Assembly (NCBI GenBank): GCA_963971405.1 | Contig: OZ020486.1 | Coordinates: forward strand, 39,145,419 to 39,209,418 | Reading direction: 5' to 3' | DNA: 64,000 nt | Source of the DNA: Psococerastis gibbosa | Lineage: Eukaryota; Arthropoda; Insecta; Psocodea; Psocidae | Shown here: piece after piece, positions 19,873 to 31,730 of the stretch | How positions within the stretch are numbered: position 1 is the first letter of the stretch | Layout of the letters: each line of letters starts with the position of its first letter | The notes under the pieces: model-generated | What the model was told of the DNA's origin: nothing | Database searches by the model: none | The model's input: the letters and a program-made list of their open reading frames with translations, nothing else | Made by a program: the position numbers and the translations under genes

Positions 19873-21721
19873 GTGCCTGTGCCATTATTTATTTATTTTG
19901 CTGTTTTTTTTTCAGGAAAATGTTATGAAATTAATGTGAAAATAATTTGTTACCAAAATGGGTTAGCTGGAAGAGTAGCCCTTCGGAGCTATAGTTCGCC
20001 TAACATAAAGACGTTTTCATTTCATTTCACTACGGTACAGTATCATGCAGCCAAAAATATGGTATATATTGCCTGGGCCCCGGACCCTGCACCTTTCCAT
20101 AGCAGCTGAGCCAAATTTCGAAAAAAGAAACAGATTTATGTCTGCCAGAAGAGCCACAACCCCCAACCGAAAAATAAAACTACAAAATCGATTTAATTTA
20201 ATTTTTTGTAATATTGTACTTTATACATTGTTTTAACTTATGTGTATTGGACCGGAAATATAGGGAATGAGCCAAAGAGACGCATGCACGTTGCCGGCCC
20301 CTGGTCTAGGATACCGATAACAACAAAAATATAATCAAATAAATTTCATAATCTCCCCATTACACTAAAACAAATTGATTCATCAATCAAACCGTTATAG
20401 CCAACGACAGACGACACCCATTCAAAATTATCCCCGGAAACGCGCATAACTTTCCAACAATTCATTCCGCCTTTTTATTTTCAAAATTGCACGATCATTC
20501 AAAAAATGCCAACCTAATTTTGTCGACCTGCTGCTGCTGCCTACTCATCACCGGGGTAGGTGCGCCTCACCCCATCTCGTCACGCTTGCCGCCGCAACAC
20601 AATGCGCTCGCAATTCTTCCGTGCCTAATTTTCTGCTGCCTGACTTCAGGACCAACCTGTTTTTATTGTCAGTGTCTTTAAGGTAGCTTCCTCCAGCTAA
20701 TTATCTTGCTCTTCCCTTATTCACCCTTTGTATTCTTCGGTGGATGAAGAACGTGTCATCTGCGTTGATGGCCTGGTGCTGCTTTTTATTCTAATTTTAT
20801 TCTGTGTCTGGGGGGTTAGGAAAGCATCTTGGGATGTCTGTTTTTATGGAAATTCAGAGAAGACCGGTACCATACTGGTCAGGGTGTTTTGTGTAACGAA
20901 GTGAGAACGTTTACGGCGAAGAAATAATAATTCTGGTACCTACATTTTTGTTGGAAAACAACTCACCGGACAAGTTCTTTTTTATAGTTCATTTTGAGAA
21001 GAAAAGGTTGGTTAGGGGATCATTTATTTTCATTTATTTTTATTTTTTAATAAATCACTTCGTCTATAATAAAAAAAAAGTAGTAATTTAAAGTAAAGTA
21101 AAGTAAATTTATTTATCGAGAAATACATTCTACATACATTTCATTAGTGGTTCAGAGGGGCACCTATGGGAATTCCCGTGATGGGCCCCTCCACTTAATA
21201 GATAACATTTATATTATAACTTATTCTAAACACTTAATCTACTTTATAATTACAACTAGGCTTCACGGCTGGAGTCACGTGATGAAGCAGTAGAATCCGG
21301 GGTAATAGGCGTGTATCCAAACGTTTTGTCAACATCTGCGGCAACATCTTCAGTGGAACTGAGTAGACTTCTAAGATTGTATCTCGAAGGCTCAGTGGCA
21401 ACTGAAGTACTCTTCCAAAACGACCATGGCCCATCATCCCGAATTTACTGCTTCATCACGCAGTAGTAATTTTTTCGAGTAGCATATTTAATGGGAATTT
21501 TTGGTTAACGCGGATGCTTATTTCCACGTAGACGGTAGTACAGTATCTACGTGCTTATTATTGCCATGATGATTGCCAATTTTCGTAAGATGTGGCATCC
21601 GAAGTAGAAGAAGAATATTCGGATCCCAGGTTTTTAAGAAAAAAGTAGATATCCCATATACATAATTATAATGTGTGGAGTTTATTGCACGCAAGACCTT
21701 TTAATCTGTACAAAACTATCC
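19873..21721. other. Spacer, no gene supported
   Basis: Short plus ORFs at 19,873-20,109, 20,045-20,236 and 20,487-20,681 overlap and are unrecognised. GGCTTCACGGCTGGAGTCAC at about 21,260 resembles CTTTCACGGCCGGAATTAC at about 38,610, and TGGCCCATCATCCCGAATTT at about 21,427 resembles GGCCTATCATCCCGGATTTT at about 39,473, so a further low-copy repeat probably lies here. Confidence 0.35.
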
Positions 21722-21863
21722 GGTGGCCATGCTTCGGAGAGCATGAAAAGCAGGCGGTCCCGGGCCATCCTAGTTGAGTTTAAGAAAAGGCTTTATAGCC
21801 CTAACTCCACTAGATAGGCTGAGTAATAGAACAAAAGTCCTTATTTATTTATTTAATAATCCC
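21722..21863 (+). mobile_element. tRNA-derived SINE, head missing
   Basis: Starts in the body (GGTGGCCATGCTTCGGAGAG), continues GGCGGTCCCGGGCCATCC and ends with the LINE-like tail AGTAATAGAACAAAAGTCC and TTATTTATTTA. The promoter head is lost, consistent with 5' truncation. Confidence 0.8.
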
Positions 21864-22505
21864 TATAGAGGAGGACTAGAGATTAAAATTTTGAGCCATG
21901 GAACCTGACAAATAAGGTGAAAATAAATTCAAGACAACCCAATATTAAATCTCCCCAAGACAAAACCTTCAAAATGAAGACATTTACCAAAGACATTAAC
22001 CTCTAGAGGGTCACCATGAACTTTTGACCGAACACATAGAAAATGTGCTCAAAACATCACAAACTGCCAATTTAACGACCGAGTGACAGCCATTACATAA
22101 ACGTTATCTAACGCAGTTGAAATACGCAGTCGGCCGCAGCTGTGATTTAATTCCAAAAGAGATATTTCCCCCCAAAACTTGAACCCGTTTGGATATGCCA
22201 TAACAATAGCCATTAGTTCAGTCGAGAGGTTAAGACGTTTGTGGCCAACTAGCTGGGCTTATTGGGCCGAGTTATGATGACGATTTACAAGGCATATTTG
22301 GTGATACAACTATCGCGTACAAGTTTAAAACGTGTTGTTGAGCTGGATAAAAATTTATTGTTATTTATCCATTATCTGCGTTAGAGCCATTAAACATTGT
22401 TTGTTTTAAATAATTGTACGATACATGGATCGTAATTGCTTTGATAGCTATGACCAGGTGTTCTTTTTAAGGTCCATAAGCTTCGTCAATGATATCATAA
22501 TAATA

Positions 22506-22664
22506 GAAAGGACTTTTTATTGTTTCTATTACTAAGCCAACCTAGCGGAGTTAGGGCTATATAGCCCTCTCTTACACTCAACTAGAAAGGCCCGGGACCG
22601 CCTGCTATACATGCCCTCCGAAGCATGGCCAGAAAATGTAGCCAGTGTGGGACTCGAACCAATC
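22506..22664 (-). mobile_element. tRNA-derived SINE, nearly complete, minus strand
   Basis: The tail complement (AGGACTTTTTATTGTTTC, TACTAAGCCAACCTAGCGGA) lies at the left and the body to the right, ending at GGGACTCGAACC, the complement of box B. The box A half is missing. Confidence 0.82.
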
Positions 22665-22679
22665 ATTACTATTCTTTTT

Positions 22680-23010
22680 CTTTAAATGCTATTCTATCGA
22701 TGATTGCGGATTATAACGGCAAAAATATTTTTTTAGGTGTTTTTAGGGTAAACCGCCCCAAAATTGAGTAAGCCCAAAACATAAAAAAATATTCCTGAGA
22801 TAGGATTTTTGTTAACCTGTATGCAAATTGTAATAAAATTCAACCAGTATTTTTCCCACAAATCTATGACATCTACAGACATACCATCAACTGAGAGAAA
22901 TTTCGTGAAAATCACATTTTCTTGTTTCTGGGGAAAGTATGTAAATCCACTGAGATTTGGAAATCGAAAATTTCAACCATCACAAAGCTTTCCTTGCACA
23001 ACGTAAAAAT
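22680..23010. repeat. Interspersed repeat family D fragment
   Basis: CAAAATTGAGTAAGCCC, CCTGAGATAGGATT and AAAATTTCAACCATCACAAA are shared with 6,306-6,620, 34,520-34,900 and 50,340-50,600. Non-coding. Confidence 0.5.
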
Positions 23011-23551
23011 AGGAAAACAATACGTTTTGGTGTTTTATTATTCTAGACATGTATATATCCCGACCAGATTACGAAAATACTCGTTAGCCTTACTTCTTGT
23101 AATGTTGATAGGGCCTCATATTCAAAATCCGAATCATTACATTTTCTAATACAATTGCATATTTAATGAAAATGAATTTTATGTTATGCAATTATGTATG
23201 GCTTAGCCATCCCCAGGTACATGTCAGCCCCCCCCCCCCCGTATTTTCGAGGAAATAAAACTAACTAATTTAATTAATTAATAATTAATTAATAATACGA
23301 AAGTTTTTCTTCACAGAGCATATATCATAACAATAACATTTCACTTTAGCGCGAAAATTCAACTGTCACGCTATTTTAATTTAATATGTTCGCACTGAGC
23401 TTTTGTCAATATCTACTGTGTGCTCGAATCTGCACTGCAATTATTGCATTGATATTAATGTCTTAAAGATTTTGTGGTTATAAGCCTCCACCCTACTCCC
23501 TTCCCTGGTATGTTGACAATTAGGGGCACAGAACACATGAGGTGTTGTACC

Positions 23552-23712
23552 CGGTGTAGTTTGACATCGAGAACGTATACCAGTTTGCCAATGGCCAAAA
23601 ATTCATACGGAAACAATACAAATAATATCCGAAATCCACGGGGTCGTTGGCATAGAACAAGGGACCTAGGGGCCACTCACTATAAGTAGGCCTGGGTCCA
23701 TAAAAAGTCCAT
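23552..23712 (+). repeat. Dispersed repeat family A, copy 2
   Basis: GACATCGAGAACGTATACC, CAGTTTGCCAATGGCCAAA and GGTCGTTGGCATAGAACAAG match 1,270-1,480 and, inverted, 42,620-42,832. Confidence 0.6.
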
Positions 23713-23750
23713 CAAAATTCAAATACTCAAAAAATACTCAACTATTGTAA

Positions 23751-23932
23751 CGCAAGGCCGTGCCCAGGTTTTGATTTCGGGGGGGGGGGGTTCAAATTTG
23801 TTTTTAAATGTAATTTATTAAGGAATTAATGGATAAATTCTTCAAACCATACAGGTTTACATACAAAAATTTATTTCGGGGGGGGGGGGGGGGGTCCGGA
23901 CCCCATGGACCACCCCCCTGGGCACGGCCGTG
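23751..23932. mobile_element. hAT-like MITE, 182 bp (CAAGGCCGTAGCCA family)
   Basis: Ends CGCAAGGCCGTGCCCAGG and, inverted, CACGGCCGTGCCCAGG. ATTGTAA lies directly on both sides (23,744-23,750 and 23,933-23,939), seven matching bases. G runs occupy both thirds. Both ends carry GCCGTGCCC where other copies have GCCGTAGCC, suggesting a subfamily. Confidence 0.82.
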
Positions 23933-23946
23933 ATTGTAAATATCCA

Positions 23947-24222
23947 CAGGCGGCAATTTCACCGGCGATTTTACTTCATTTGCGATTTGAGAGATTTTGT
24001 TTGTTTTGTTTTAAGGAGACTATTATGTAGATACTTAAGTTATAGCTATTATAAATTAAGTTATAATGTGGTAGAAACTTATTAATGATGTCTGCTACCA
24101 TATTATAACTTAATTTATAATAGATAAGTTAAGTATCTACATAATGGTCTCCTTAAAACAATACAAACAAAAAATCTCAAATCACAAATGAAGTAAAATC
24201 GCCGGTGGAATGAGGTTCATTT
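23947..24222. mobile_element. Hairpin MITE of the TA group, ends eroded
   Basis: Arms CACCGGCGATTTTACTTCAT and GAAGTAAAATCGCCGGTGGA are inverted and continue through ...GATTTGAGA, GGAGACTATTATGTAGATAC, AACTTAATTTATAAT. Centre: GTGGTAGAAACTTATTAATG and ATGTCTGCTACCAT. Sister copy at 43,582-43,861; the inner arm recurs at 44,992-45,161. Confidence 0.8.
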
Positions 24223-24962
24223 GTGACGTCATTTTGTAGATGCCAGCACTAGTTGCACTGATATCAAAGCGTTGATTTTCACATAAGCCTCTATACGATT
24301 ATAAAATTATTTTATTTATGTATTATTTTAAAGTGATATTTTTCTATAAATCATGGAGAATAAATATATTAAATTATATGCAGCGAAATAAGGTCTAGGT
24401 ATAGTAAAAATATTATAAAAATTATTAAAAGAATTTATTAGATGCTAAGAGCTTAGCTTTCTCATGCAAACAGCGGCTATTTTGAATAAAATGATGGATA
24501 TCGGTTTGTCGTCAGCGAACCTAGTGACCAAAACTGTCCCTACAGAACCTCATCACCGCCATAGATAAAAGTAAAAAACAACAATGAAAACTTGAGAAGT
24601 TCATAGATAGGTCTGATAGCCATTGACTAGTGATAAGAGCATTAATAATATCCCTGAGGAGGGCGGGGCCATCTAATTGCCACGTATAATCCTAGAAACT
24701 TATTCAATGGCCTATTAATTAAGCATTGAGGTCATCTCAGTGTCATGGGATTTTGTAATAACAATTATAAATCCCCTTAAACGTTACTTATGATTGTAGG
24801 CTCAATTAGAATAATTAACTATGAGTGTTTACAATATGACGTAGTCCTTATTCCATTTCCTGACTTTTTTTTCGATTGTAGGCTTAAAAACATTTGTCAT
24901 AATCATGCAAATTTTATACTACAATAAATAGTGAAACTTACTTCCCCTTTAAATAAATAAAT
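24223..24962. other. AT-rich spacer
   Basis: No feature supported. Confidence 0.35.
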
Positions 24963-25060
24963 GAAGACTTTTTATTGTTTCTATTATTAAGCCAACCTAG
25001 CGCAGTTAGGGCTGTAAAGCCCTCTCTTACACTGAACTAGGAAGGCCCGGGACCCCTTTC
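24963..25060 (-). mobile_element. tRNA-derived SINE, tail half
   Basis: AAGACTTTTTATTGTTTC, AAGCCAACCTAGCGCAGTTA and GAAGGCCCGGGACC are the complement of the SINE tail and distal body. It breaks at the CCCGGG site; the promoter is absent. Confidence 0.75.
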
Positions 25061-26147
25061 GGTTTGTTTACTTCTTGAGTAATTTACTAAACACCCAATG
25101 TCGAAGCTATTTAAAATTAAATTAAATTTATATGTATTTACATATTTACGTATATTTTTTTATGTATTTACATATTTACGTATTGTGTGTGTGTGTATTG
25201 TGTATTGATTGTATTGATTGTGATTACGTATTGTGTGTATTTTTTGGAGTCCTGGAGCCTTCAAGGGAGTCCCCTTATGGGCACTCTAACGGAGTTTAAT
25301 CAAAATCTGATCCCCTCCCCCCACAAAATGAGCTAGATCCGTTAATGAACAAAGGGGACACATTTGAAACCACAGGTTACAAGGGGTTGGGAACAATATG
25401 CCCATCCAAAAGCCTGATGTAAATGCTATCCCAAAACCCAACAGTTTCGACTTAGCAAACATAAATGATTAAATAAACCTCATTGCACCTAAGAACACCA
25501 TTCATAGAACAAATACATCTCTGAAACTGACAAAATTGCAAATTAGACAAGATCCGTATAAAGCATTGTGACTAATGAGTACATAGCCGGCGATTTGTTA
25601 CTTACCCATACTTTGTAAGTGCGTTATTTTTATGCAAAACACAAATACTAACAAGATTTCATTCGATGACCACCCTGACTTCTCCCCTATTAAGGTATCT
25701 TTAACAGATATGTAGGCGGTAAAATAGAAAAGAGTATAGCAATGAAAGTCGTATAAGTCAACTATGGTTGATGACTATTTGGCTGTAACATTTGCGAATA
25801 GCCGTACCATTTACATGGATGGATTACCACTCAGTTATAATTTGTCATTTGACAATAAAGCTGCCACTGTAATTTATTTAATAACTTTTACAAACTTCTA
25901 AATGTCATGAGATTTTATTGCGCAGGCCAAAAAATAATAAATAATTGGTAAGGTGGATACATATTTTGGTTATTCAACACTACTACTATAATACTACTTA
26001 GCCAAATTTATTGTTGAGTGATATTAGATATTTTCCGTTACATAGTGTTGGCTAGGTATGTACCTGCATAAATTGTTATGACAATGACTTACAACCCGAA
26101 CACGATAGGGTGGCACTGGAAACACTTTGTTTATTCGAAAACTTGCT
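25061..26147. other. AT-rich spacer with simple repeats
   Basis: 25,130-25,235 has duplicated TATGTATTTACATATTTACG and GTGTGTGTGTATT/GATTGTATT repeats. The remainder has nothing supported. Confidence 0.45.
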
Positions 26148-26938
26148 TAGGCGCTTACCGACCGGCTAGGGCTAAATACAAATACAGTGACGTGGTAACA
26201 GACATTCAAGACTTGGCGGGGTTTCCACCGACCTCGCATTGCAGAATGCAAATGGCATTGACGGAAATGTTTGTTTTACTCTATGCCATAGTTAAAATTG
26301 ATCAATGATCATAGAGTAAAATCACAAACAAACAAACTAAAATTAAAAAATTGCGTCATGGGATATGTTAATAAGGCGGCCATTCCACATACGTACAACG
26401 TCAATGAAAATTATGAAATTGAAGGACATTTCAATTTCTCACTGTTGGGGGCCATTCCATATGTTTTTCAAAAATTGACAATTTTCAATTGAAGCGTATG
26501 CGCCAAATTTATGAAATTTGTTTCCTGAAATTGTATTTGTTTTCTTCGTCGCCTTATTATTTAATCCTTATTATAATTTTTATACAGAAATGCTTTCTTT
26601 TTAGAGAAATCAATTAAAATAGTTGAATTTGTCATATCACATGACGCCATTTTTTAATTTTAGATTGTTTGTTTCATTGTTTGTGATTTTACTCTATTAT
26701 CAATTGATCATTGATCAATTTTAACAATGGCATAGAGTAAAATTGAAATGCCCTTCAATTTCATAATTTTCATTGACGTTGTACGTATATGGAATGGGCA
26801 CCTTACAAACATTTCCGTCAATGTCATTTGCATTCTGCAATGCGAGGTCGATGGAAACCCCACCTAAGTCTTGAATGTCTGTTACCACGTCACCGTATTT
26901 GTACTTAGCCCTAACCGGTCGGTGGAATATGCGCCTTA
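26148..26938. mobile_element. TA-type MITE split by a nested MITE (790-bp near-palindrome)
   Basis: The outer element has the arms of the 3,617 and 53,763 copies: CCGACCGGCTAGGGC, CAGTGACGTGGTAACAGACA and, inverted at the right, GTCTGTTACCACGTCACCGT and CCTAACCGGTCGGTGGAAT. Left end TTAGGCG and right end CGCCTTA. The interior is interrupted at GGATATGTTAATA by the element at 26,372-26,805, after which outer sequence resumes at CAAACATTTCCGTCAATGTC. Several ORFs in this span are by-products of the arms. Confidence 0.8.
26372..26805. mobile_element. Nested TA-type MITE, second subfamily (copy 2)
   Basis: Left TAAGGCGGCCATTCCACATA then CGTACAACGTCAATGAAAAT; right ATTTTCATTGACGTTGTACG then TATATGGAATGGGCACCTTA, inverted. 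Insertion at a TA within the outer element. The right arm also carries a complement of outer-type sequence (TTGATCATTGATCAATTTTA, GGCATAGAGTAAAA), so subfamilies have exchanged sequence. Confidence 0.75.
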
Positions 26939-27103
26939 AAAGGAACACTGAGTTTATTCGATTTTTATAAGTTTTCCAAGTGCCATCGTGGTCGGGTAGT
27001 ATAGAGTCGTCAAGTTTATTATAATCAGTAACTCCAACAATTTTTCTGACAATAAGTACGACAGCTGCACAAAGTGGACAATTTGTTTATTTCAAATAAT
27101 TAT

Positions 27104-27214
27104 GTCAGGGCATATAGAGTAGTTGAGTGGACTCAGGCTTTCACCCGAAAGGTTGTTGGTTCGAGTCCCATATATTAATTGCTACTTTTGTGGCCATGCT
27201 TCGGAAGGTTTGGT
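27104..27214 (+). mobile_element. tRNA-derived SINE, head only
   Basis: GTCAGGGCATATAGAGTAG, TTTCACCCGAAAGGTTG and a perfect box B GGTTCGAGTCC, then a short body (GGCCATGCTTCGGAAGG) ending in an A run. The LINE-derived tail is missing. Confidence 0.75.
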
Positions 27215-27538
27215 AAAAAAAATATAATAGTGTTTTAAAAGTAATAGGAATAGAGGAGAGCTTTTGCAGTTACTATAATTAATTAATAATAATTATTATA
27301 ATATTATTAATATTTTTTCTTCGTGCGATTTAATCCGATAACAGTTAAAACCCCTTTTAAAATATTTACAAGGCAAAAGAGCCCCTTTAGTCTTTACGTA
27401 CACATAAATCATGAATGAGTAGGATCTTTTTTTACGTTCAATCGCCGTATCTCCAAGCCTGAAAAAGTTAAAAATTTCTTGGCTCAAGTATAGGAGATAC
27501 ATAGATTAAAACTACCGGAAAAACTTAGGAACTCTCTC

Positions 27539-27713
27539 CTGCAGCCTGATCGAGGCGATTATAATAACGGTATTTATTTAATCCTCTGGTATTAAAAATG
27601 TAAACAAGATTATTTTATAATGGAAAGTACTATTCAAAATTTGTTTGTTTACAGTTATAATCCTAAGGTATTTATTTAACCCCAGTATTATAATCGCCTC
27701 GATTAGGCTGCAG
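27539..27713. mobile_element. Hairpin MITE, 175 bp (CTGCAGCCTGATC family)
   Basis: Ends CTGCAGCCTGATCGAGGCGA and, inverted, CTGCAGCCTAATCGAGGCGA; arms continue ATTATAATA and GGTATTTATTTAA. Centre AAAAATGTAAACAAGAT ... AAATTTGTTTGTTTACAG is itself palindromic. Sister copy at 46,510-46,689. Coding absent. Confidence 0.8.
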
Positions 27714-27775
27714 GTAAGTTAGCATTTTGCAGTTAGAGAACAGCAAAGTTGGCAAATCAACAAATCAAGGAGCGA

Positions 27776-27832
27776 TATGTTTGTTCTATTTTGACTCACA
27801 ACTACCCCCCCCCCCCATATTGGGCTGTTGGA
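27776..27832. mobile_element. hAT-like MITE fragment (CAGGGACGGATCC family)
   Basis: TGTTCTATTTTGACTCACAA, a C run and GGATCCGTCCCTG match the right end of the element at 40,112-40,291. The left part is lost. Confidence 0.6.
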
Positions 27833-28479
27833 TCCGTCCCTGATTATGTTATTGATATTCTAAACTGGACATGTTATTTATGGTGAAGACTTGCTATAGG
27901 CGCCAGATGCATGTAAGTTTCTTGTCTGGGTAGATAATAGTGTGAGTCGTTCGGAGACACGCTGTTAAATGCCAATTTTACGGTTATGTCATTCAATACG
28001 ACACTTACAACAGTATATTAAACATTAACATTTACGGGATGGCATAGTTTTTATTGTTTTACCTTGGTGCCATCTATGCACTGCCTCTTTAGCCCACATG
28101 CCGATAATACAATAATTACTAATGACTCCTTAAGCTCAGCACACATGGTCGATTCGCCCAGTCGCGAGTTTCCGACGTCTTTTCCATTATAGCCATAAGG
28201 CTTGCTTTCCCCCGAATATTTTAGTTCTGGGGGTAAATAAGGAAAAGAAACAAAGACAAGTTGGCTCAACTTTCAGGAAAATTTACCAAAAAAATATACT
28301 TTGTTGAGAGCCATTTTCAATAGTAATTTTAGGCATGATTTAAGTTGGAAATGTAGTTTACTATCTCAAGTACGTTTTGATTTTTAATAATAAAATTTTT
28401 TTTATTTAATGAATACCGTATAGCATTCATTTTATTTATGTTGTAAATGCATCATAAGGATTATTACATTTTTTGCCAA
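27833..28479. other. AT-rich spacer
   Basis: The longest frame, 28,269-28,051 minus (72 codons), has no recognised motif. CTTGCTTTCCCCCGAATA and CTGGGGGTAAATAAGG near 28,200-28,245 recall the right arm of the large foldback. Confidence 0.35.
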
Positions 28480-28870
28480 TGCTGGACTATGCAATTGCTC
28501 CGCCGATTAATCCAGTGCTTCGGGATAGGGAAGGAGAGAGAGAGTGGCGTATCCGTAGAAATTACGAGCTTTACGCGATATGCCGAGAACCTACGATAGT
28601 AACCGAAATCAAGAGAGCTCGCTTCAGGTGGCTAGGGCACGTGGAACGAATGCCAGACAATAGGGCTACAAGAGCAGCCTTACACAAGGTGCTCCAAGGG
28701 AGAAGACGAGTGGGTCGACCACGGATGTGATGGCTGGACGACGCCGAGGTGGATCTGGTGACCCTTGGCGTCGATGATTGGCGAAGGTGAGCGCAGGACC
28801 TCGCAGTCTGGCGCGATGTGGCAGAGCAGCCCAAGGCCCTTCACGGGCCAAAGCGCCAAGGAGAAACTAA
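28480..28870 (+). pseudogene. RTE-type LINE RT C-terminus, family 1 (best copy)
   Basis: Open to codon TGA at about 28,728: EWRIRRNYELYAICREPTIV, TEIKRARFRWLGHVERMPDN, ATRAALHKV, GRRRVGRPRM. After that stop the frame continues as WLDDAEVDLVTLGVDDWRR, a second stop, then AQDLAVWRDVAEQPKAL. Order and motifs (R-W-L-G-H-V-E-R-M, G-R-P-R, W-L-D-D) are those of RTE-type endonuclease/RT C-termini. The RT core is missing. Sisters are at 2,609-2,949, 56,672-56,812, 57,113-57,440 and 60,200-60,365; a short upstream piece is at 7,338-7,385. Confidence 0.82.
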
Positions 28871-29726
28871 GTTTAGAAAAGGAAAATTCATTGCAGCCTT
28901 AATTTACCCTTAAGATATTTATGTCCATATAACGGCGAAGGTTAATGTACCTAGAGTTCTAAATACTAGAAGAGATGGGATATTCGCTCTTCTCCAAAAT
29001 GTATTTGTTTTTGCAAAAAAGTCGCAGGTGCCCCCAGGATTAAAAAATAAATCTAGTTTTGGCACTCTCAAATGTCTCATCTCTTCTAGAGCATATATAG
29101 AACTCTAAAGATACAGATTAGGAATTCTTACCTTTCATATCTGTCCATTCAGTGTCATGGCCCAATTCTCTGCAACTGGACTATTCCGGGTGTCCCTCGC
29201 CATTGAGAGACTGGCCAACGAAAACCGTCGTCCGTACAAAGGTACTTGTACGATCATTGAAGCAGGGCAACTGCCCACTGCACAATAAACCTCCGGAAAA
29301 CCAGGGCTATTACAATAATTTGTCGCGATAATATAGTTCGGAATGGCACATCACTTGCTGTTTTACTGCCTATTGGAAAAGCTGTGGTAACCTTTATGCC
29401 GGGACCATTTCCATTCATACCTTACTGGAATTGTAGCCCTCCCCACTGTTAAACGTCGTATCTCTTTTATTCAGACGCACAATTTACTAAATTAGTTCGC
29501 ACTGCAAGCGGCCTCGCTAGATGAGCTGCAGAACAGAAAGTAGGCTACCTACCCATAAAGTACCTACACAATAGTATTTTATGTGATAGCTATATTATTG
29601 GTGCCTGGCACTCTTACAAGGAAAGTAGGCGGTTAGAATCCACTTTTGTAACCTTTTTTTGCTGTTAGGTATTCTGGTATTTACCTTATATTTTTCTTAA
29701 TTAAAATCTAATTTTCAATTTGGTAA
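28871..29726. other. Spacer with a ~170-bp imperfect inverted repeat
   Basis: TAGAGTTCTAAATACTAGAA / AGAGATGGGA at about 28,950 is mirrored by TCATCTCTTCTAGAGCATAT / AGAACTCTA at about 29,075-29,107: a small hairpin element. Elsewhere nothing supported. Confidence 0.45.
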
Positions 29727-30161
29727 CTATACGGCTTTGAAACCTGAAATCTTACTGTCAATGACAGAAACAAACTACGAGTATTGGAAAGAAAGATAAT
29801 AAGGAGGATGTATGGATCGGAAGACGGGGAGTGGCGTATAAGAAACAACGTCAAAATAGACGCAATACTCGACGGAGAAGACATAGTTCGGTTCATAAAA
29901 GCACAACGCATAAAGTGGCTGGGACACGTCGTAAGAATGTCAGATGACCGCATGTCGAAAAATTTGCACAAGGCAAGCATGCCAGGAAGACGAATGGCCG
30001 AGCGTCCTCGAAAACGTTGGAAGGATGGGTTAGAAGCTGACCTTCGCGAGTTGGGAGTCCGTGGATGGTGGAGCGTTGTACAAAACCGAGATGACTGGAG
30101 GAGTGGGCCGAAACCCATCAAAGGCTGTAGAGCCAGAAGAAGAAGAATTATTCGAAAATGA
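29727..30161 (+). pseudogene. RTE-type LINE RT C-terminus, family 4
   Basis: YGFET-stop-NLTVNDRNKLRVLERK leads into a 125-codon open frame: IIRRMYGSEDGEWRIRNNVK, AQRIKWLGHVVRMSDDRM, GRRMAERPRKRWKDGLEADL, then RELGVRGWWSVVQNRDDWR. Y-G-x-E-T-W is the usual start of this region; here the Trp codon is TGA (29,745-29,747), a single-base nonsense change. Otherwise well preserved, but truncated before the catalytic motifs. Called dead. Confidence 0.85.
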
Positions 30162-30251
30162 ACACCACTACCAGAGGTACTTCATTACTGTTACCATCAG
30201 TAATTCAGTATTAGTCAATGCTTATGGATATGTTGGATATGTATGTATAAT

Positions 30252-30420
30252 CAACTTCGATGGCCAGGTGGTAACGTGCTTGCACTTGTGCGAGTCTTTG
30301 CACGCAATGCAATCGGAGTCGTGTCGTACTCATCACAGGTAATAACCATACAGAAGCGACTGAAAAGGTCAATCGGATACATTCATTAAATTGCTTGTAT
30401 GCGATTAATAAAAAAAATAA
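30252..30420 (+). repeat. Dispersed repeat family B
   Basis: CTTGCACTTGTGCGAGTCTT, GTCGTGTCGTACTCATC, GCGACTGAAAAGGTCAATCG and a final TTGTATGCGATTAATAAAAA. This is the longest copy and shows an A-rich 3' end, which suggests a retroposed origin. Confidence 0.6.
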
Positions 30421-31730
30421 ATAAAAAAAAATAAATATTATGTATATTTTCAATTATATTGCCAAGATATTAATGATATCCGCTCACACGGATGTTTAAG
30501 CTAAGAAGGTATCTCACATTACCAACCAATTAACGAAGCAGGATCCTAACTTTCTGCAGAAAGCAGACCTAACACTACGAAAGGCCTGCAGCTTGAATAG
30601 AATCACAGAACCAAGAGCAACTAGACAGTTGAAACTGTAAGAATTCAGCAGAAACACGACAGAAAGTGCAAATGTAGAATTTACGAGGAAGCATTGCGCT
30701 TGTAAATCAAAACAAGATGCAACGCGTACCTGTCGATGGCAATCTGCAACTTCTGCAAATAAGGCATTTGCAAATGGCTGCGAGGTTGCTGAGCGCGAAA
30801 TGCCATGTTCACCCTCTGGGAGTGCCACCGAAGATCTTCCTCAACCAGCAGGCAATAGCGAATGTGCCTAGGTACAGCCGTTGTACCCAGTAAAACATGA
30901 TGACAACTATCCCATAATGTTCTTCAATGATCCATTCAGAGTCGCGTTGGCTTATTTATTGGTTACATTAGAAAGTTCTTGTTTGCCTTTCTTCATTTGT
31001 TGATTTTGCATGAATAAATTTCTGCAAATGCGGTAATACAGGACTTGCGTGTATTAGATGGTGTTTTATTGCTTTTCTTCAGCAGGATGCTGTTTACATG
31101 GTCAATTTAATAATGTAGATGAAGAAACGGGTTATAAGGTTTAGCTAGGAGTGAATTTCTAGGAAAACTATTTTATTGCATTAATGGCTGTCAAGTTATT
31201 GTAGAAAATATGGTAGAAGGATGAAAATTGGAAAGAATAATGAAATATTGAACAGGATTATATTTATAGTGGATTACCGACAGTCTTTTCTGATAGATTC
31301 TTTGGGATAAGGAAATACGTGGCAGTAGATAAATTAGCATTGTAATGTGCCCGTCAGTTCTCATAATCGTCACCCACCATTGAACTGTTACCTGCATTTT
31401 TTTGGTTATGAAACCAGTAGCAATGTTTTATTCTATAGAACCTAAAAAAAATACTTCTTCCTGTCATCTGTTCATTTGAGCTAACGCCTGTCACAATTTC
31501 AATGGTAAGCATGTGTGATCTTGCTCATTGCTACTTGTAGTGGGTGCGGGTTGACACCGAGGAATGATTTTGTTATTTTCTTTCTTCTTCATGAAGCTTT
31601 AAGAGCGGATCCCACGATCGCTTGGACAACCCCTGAATGCGTGCTTACTTGGACACCGGCCCTAGCATGTGGGAACACAGTTGGGCTGGTTAATTTCTCA
31701 TAAATTATGAATTTAATTTAATTTTAATTT
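30421..31730. other. Spacer, small ORFs only
   Basis: A minus frame at 30,828-30,514 (104 codons) is unrecognised. 31,497-31,565 is a weak partial copy of family A (CAATGGTAAGC ... GGTTGACACCGAGGAA). Otherwise AT-rich. Confidence 0.35.

Noticed and set aside
24000-24200. CRISPR-like or bacterial regulatory hairpin
   Set aside because: The palindrome belongs to a dispersed eukaryotic MITE family; no spaced direct repeats exist.
26078-26948. Three short ORFs as genes
   Set aside because: All lie in the inverted arms of nested MITEs and mirror one another.
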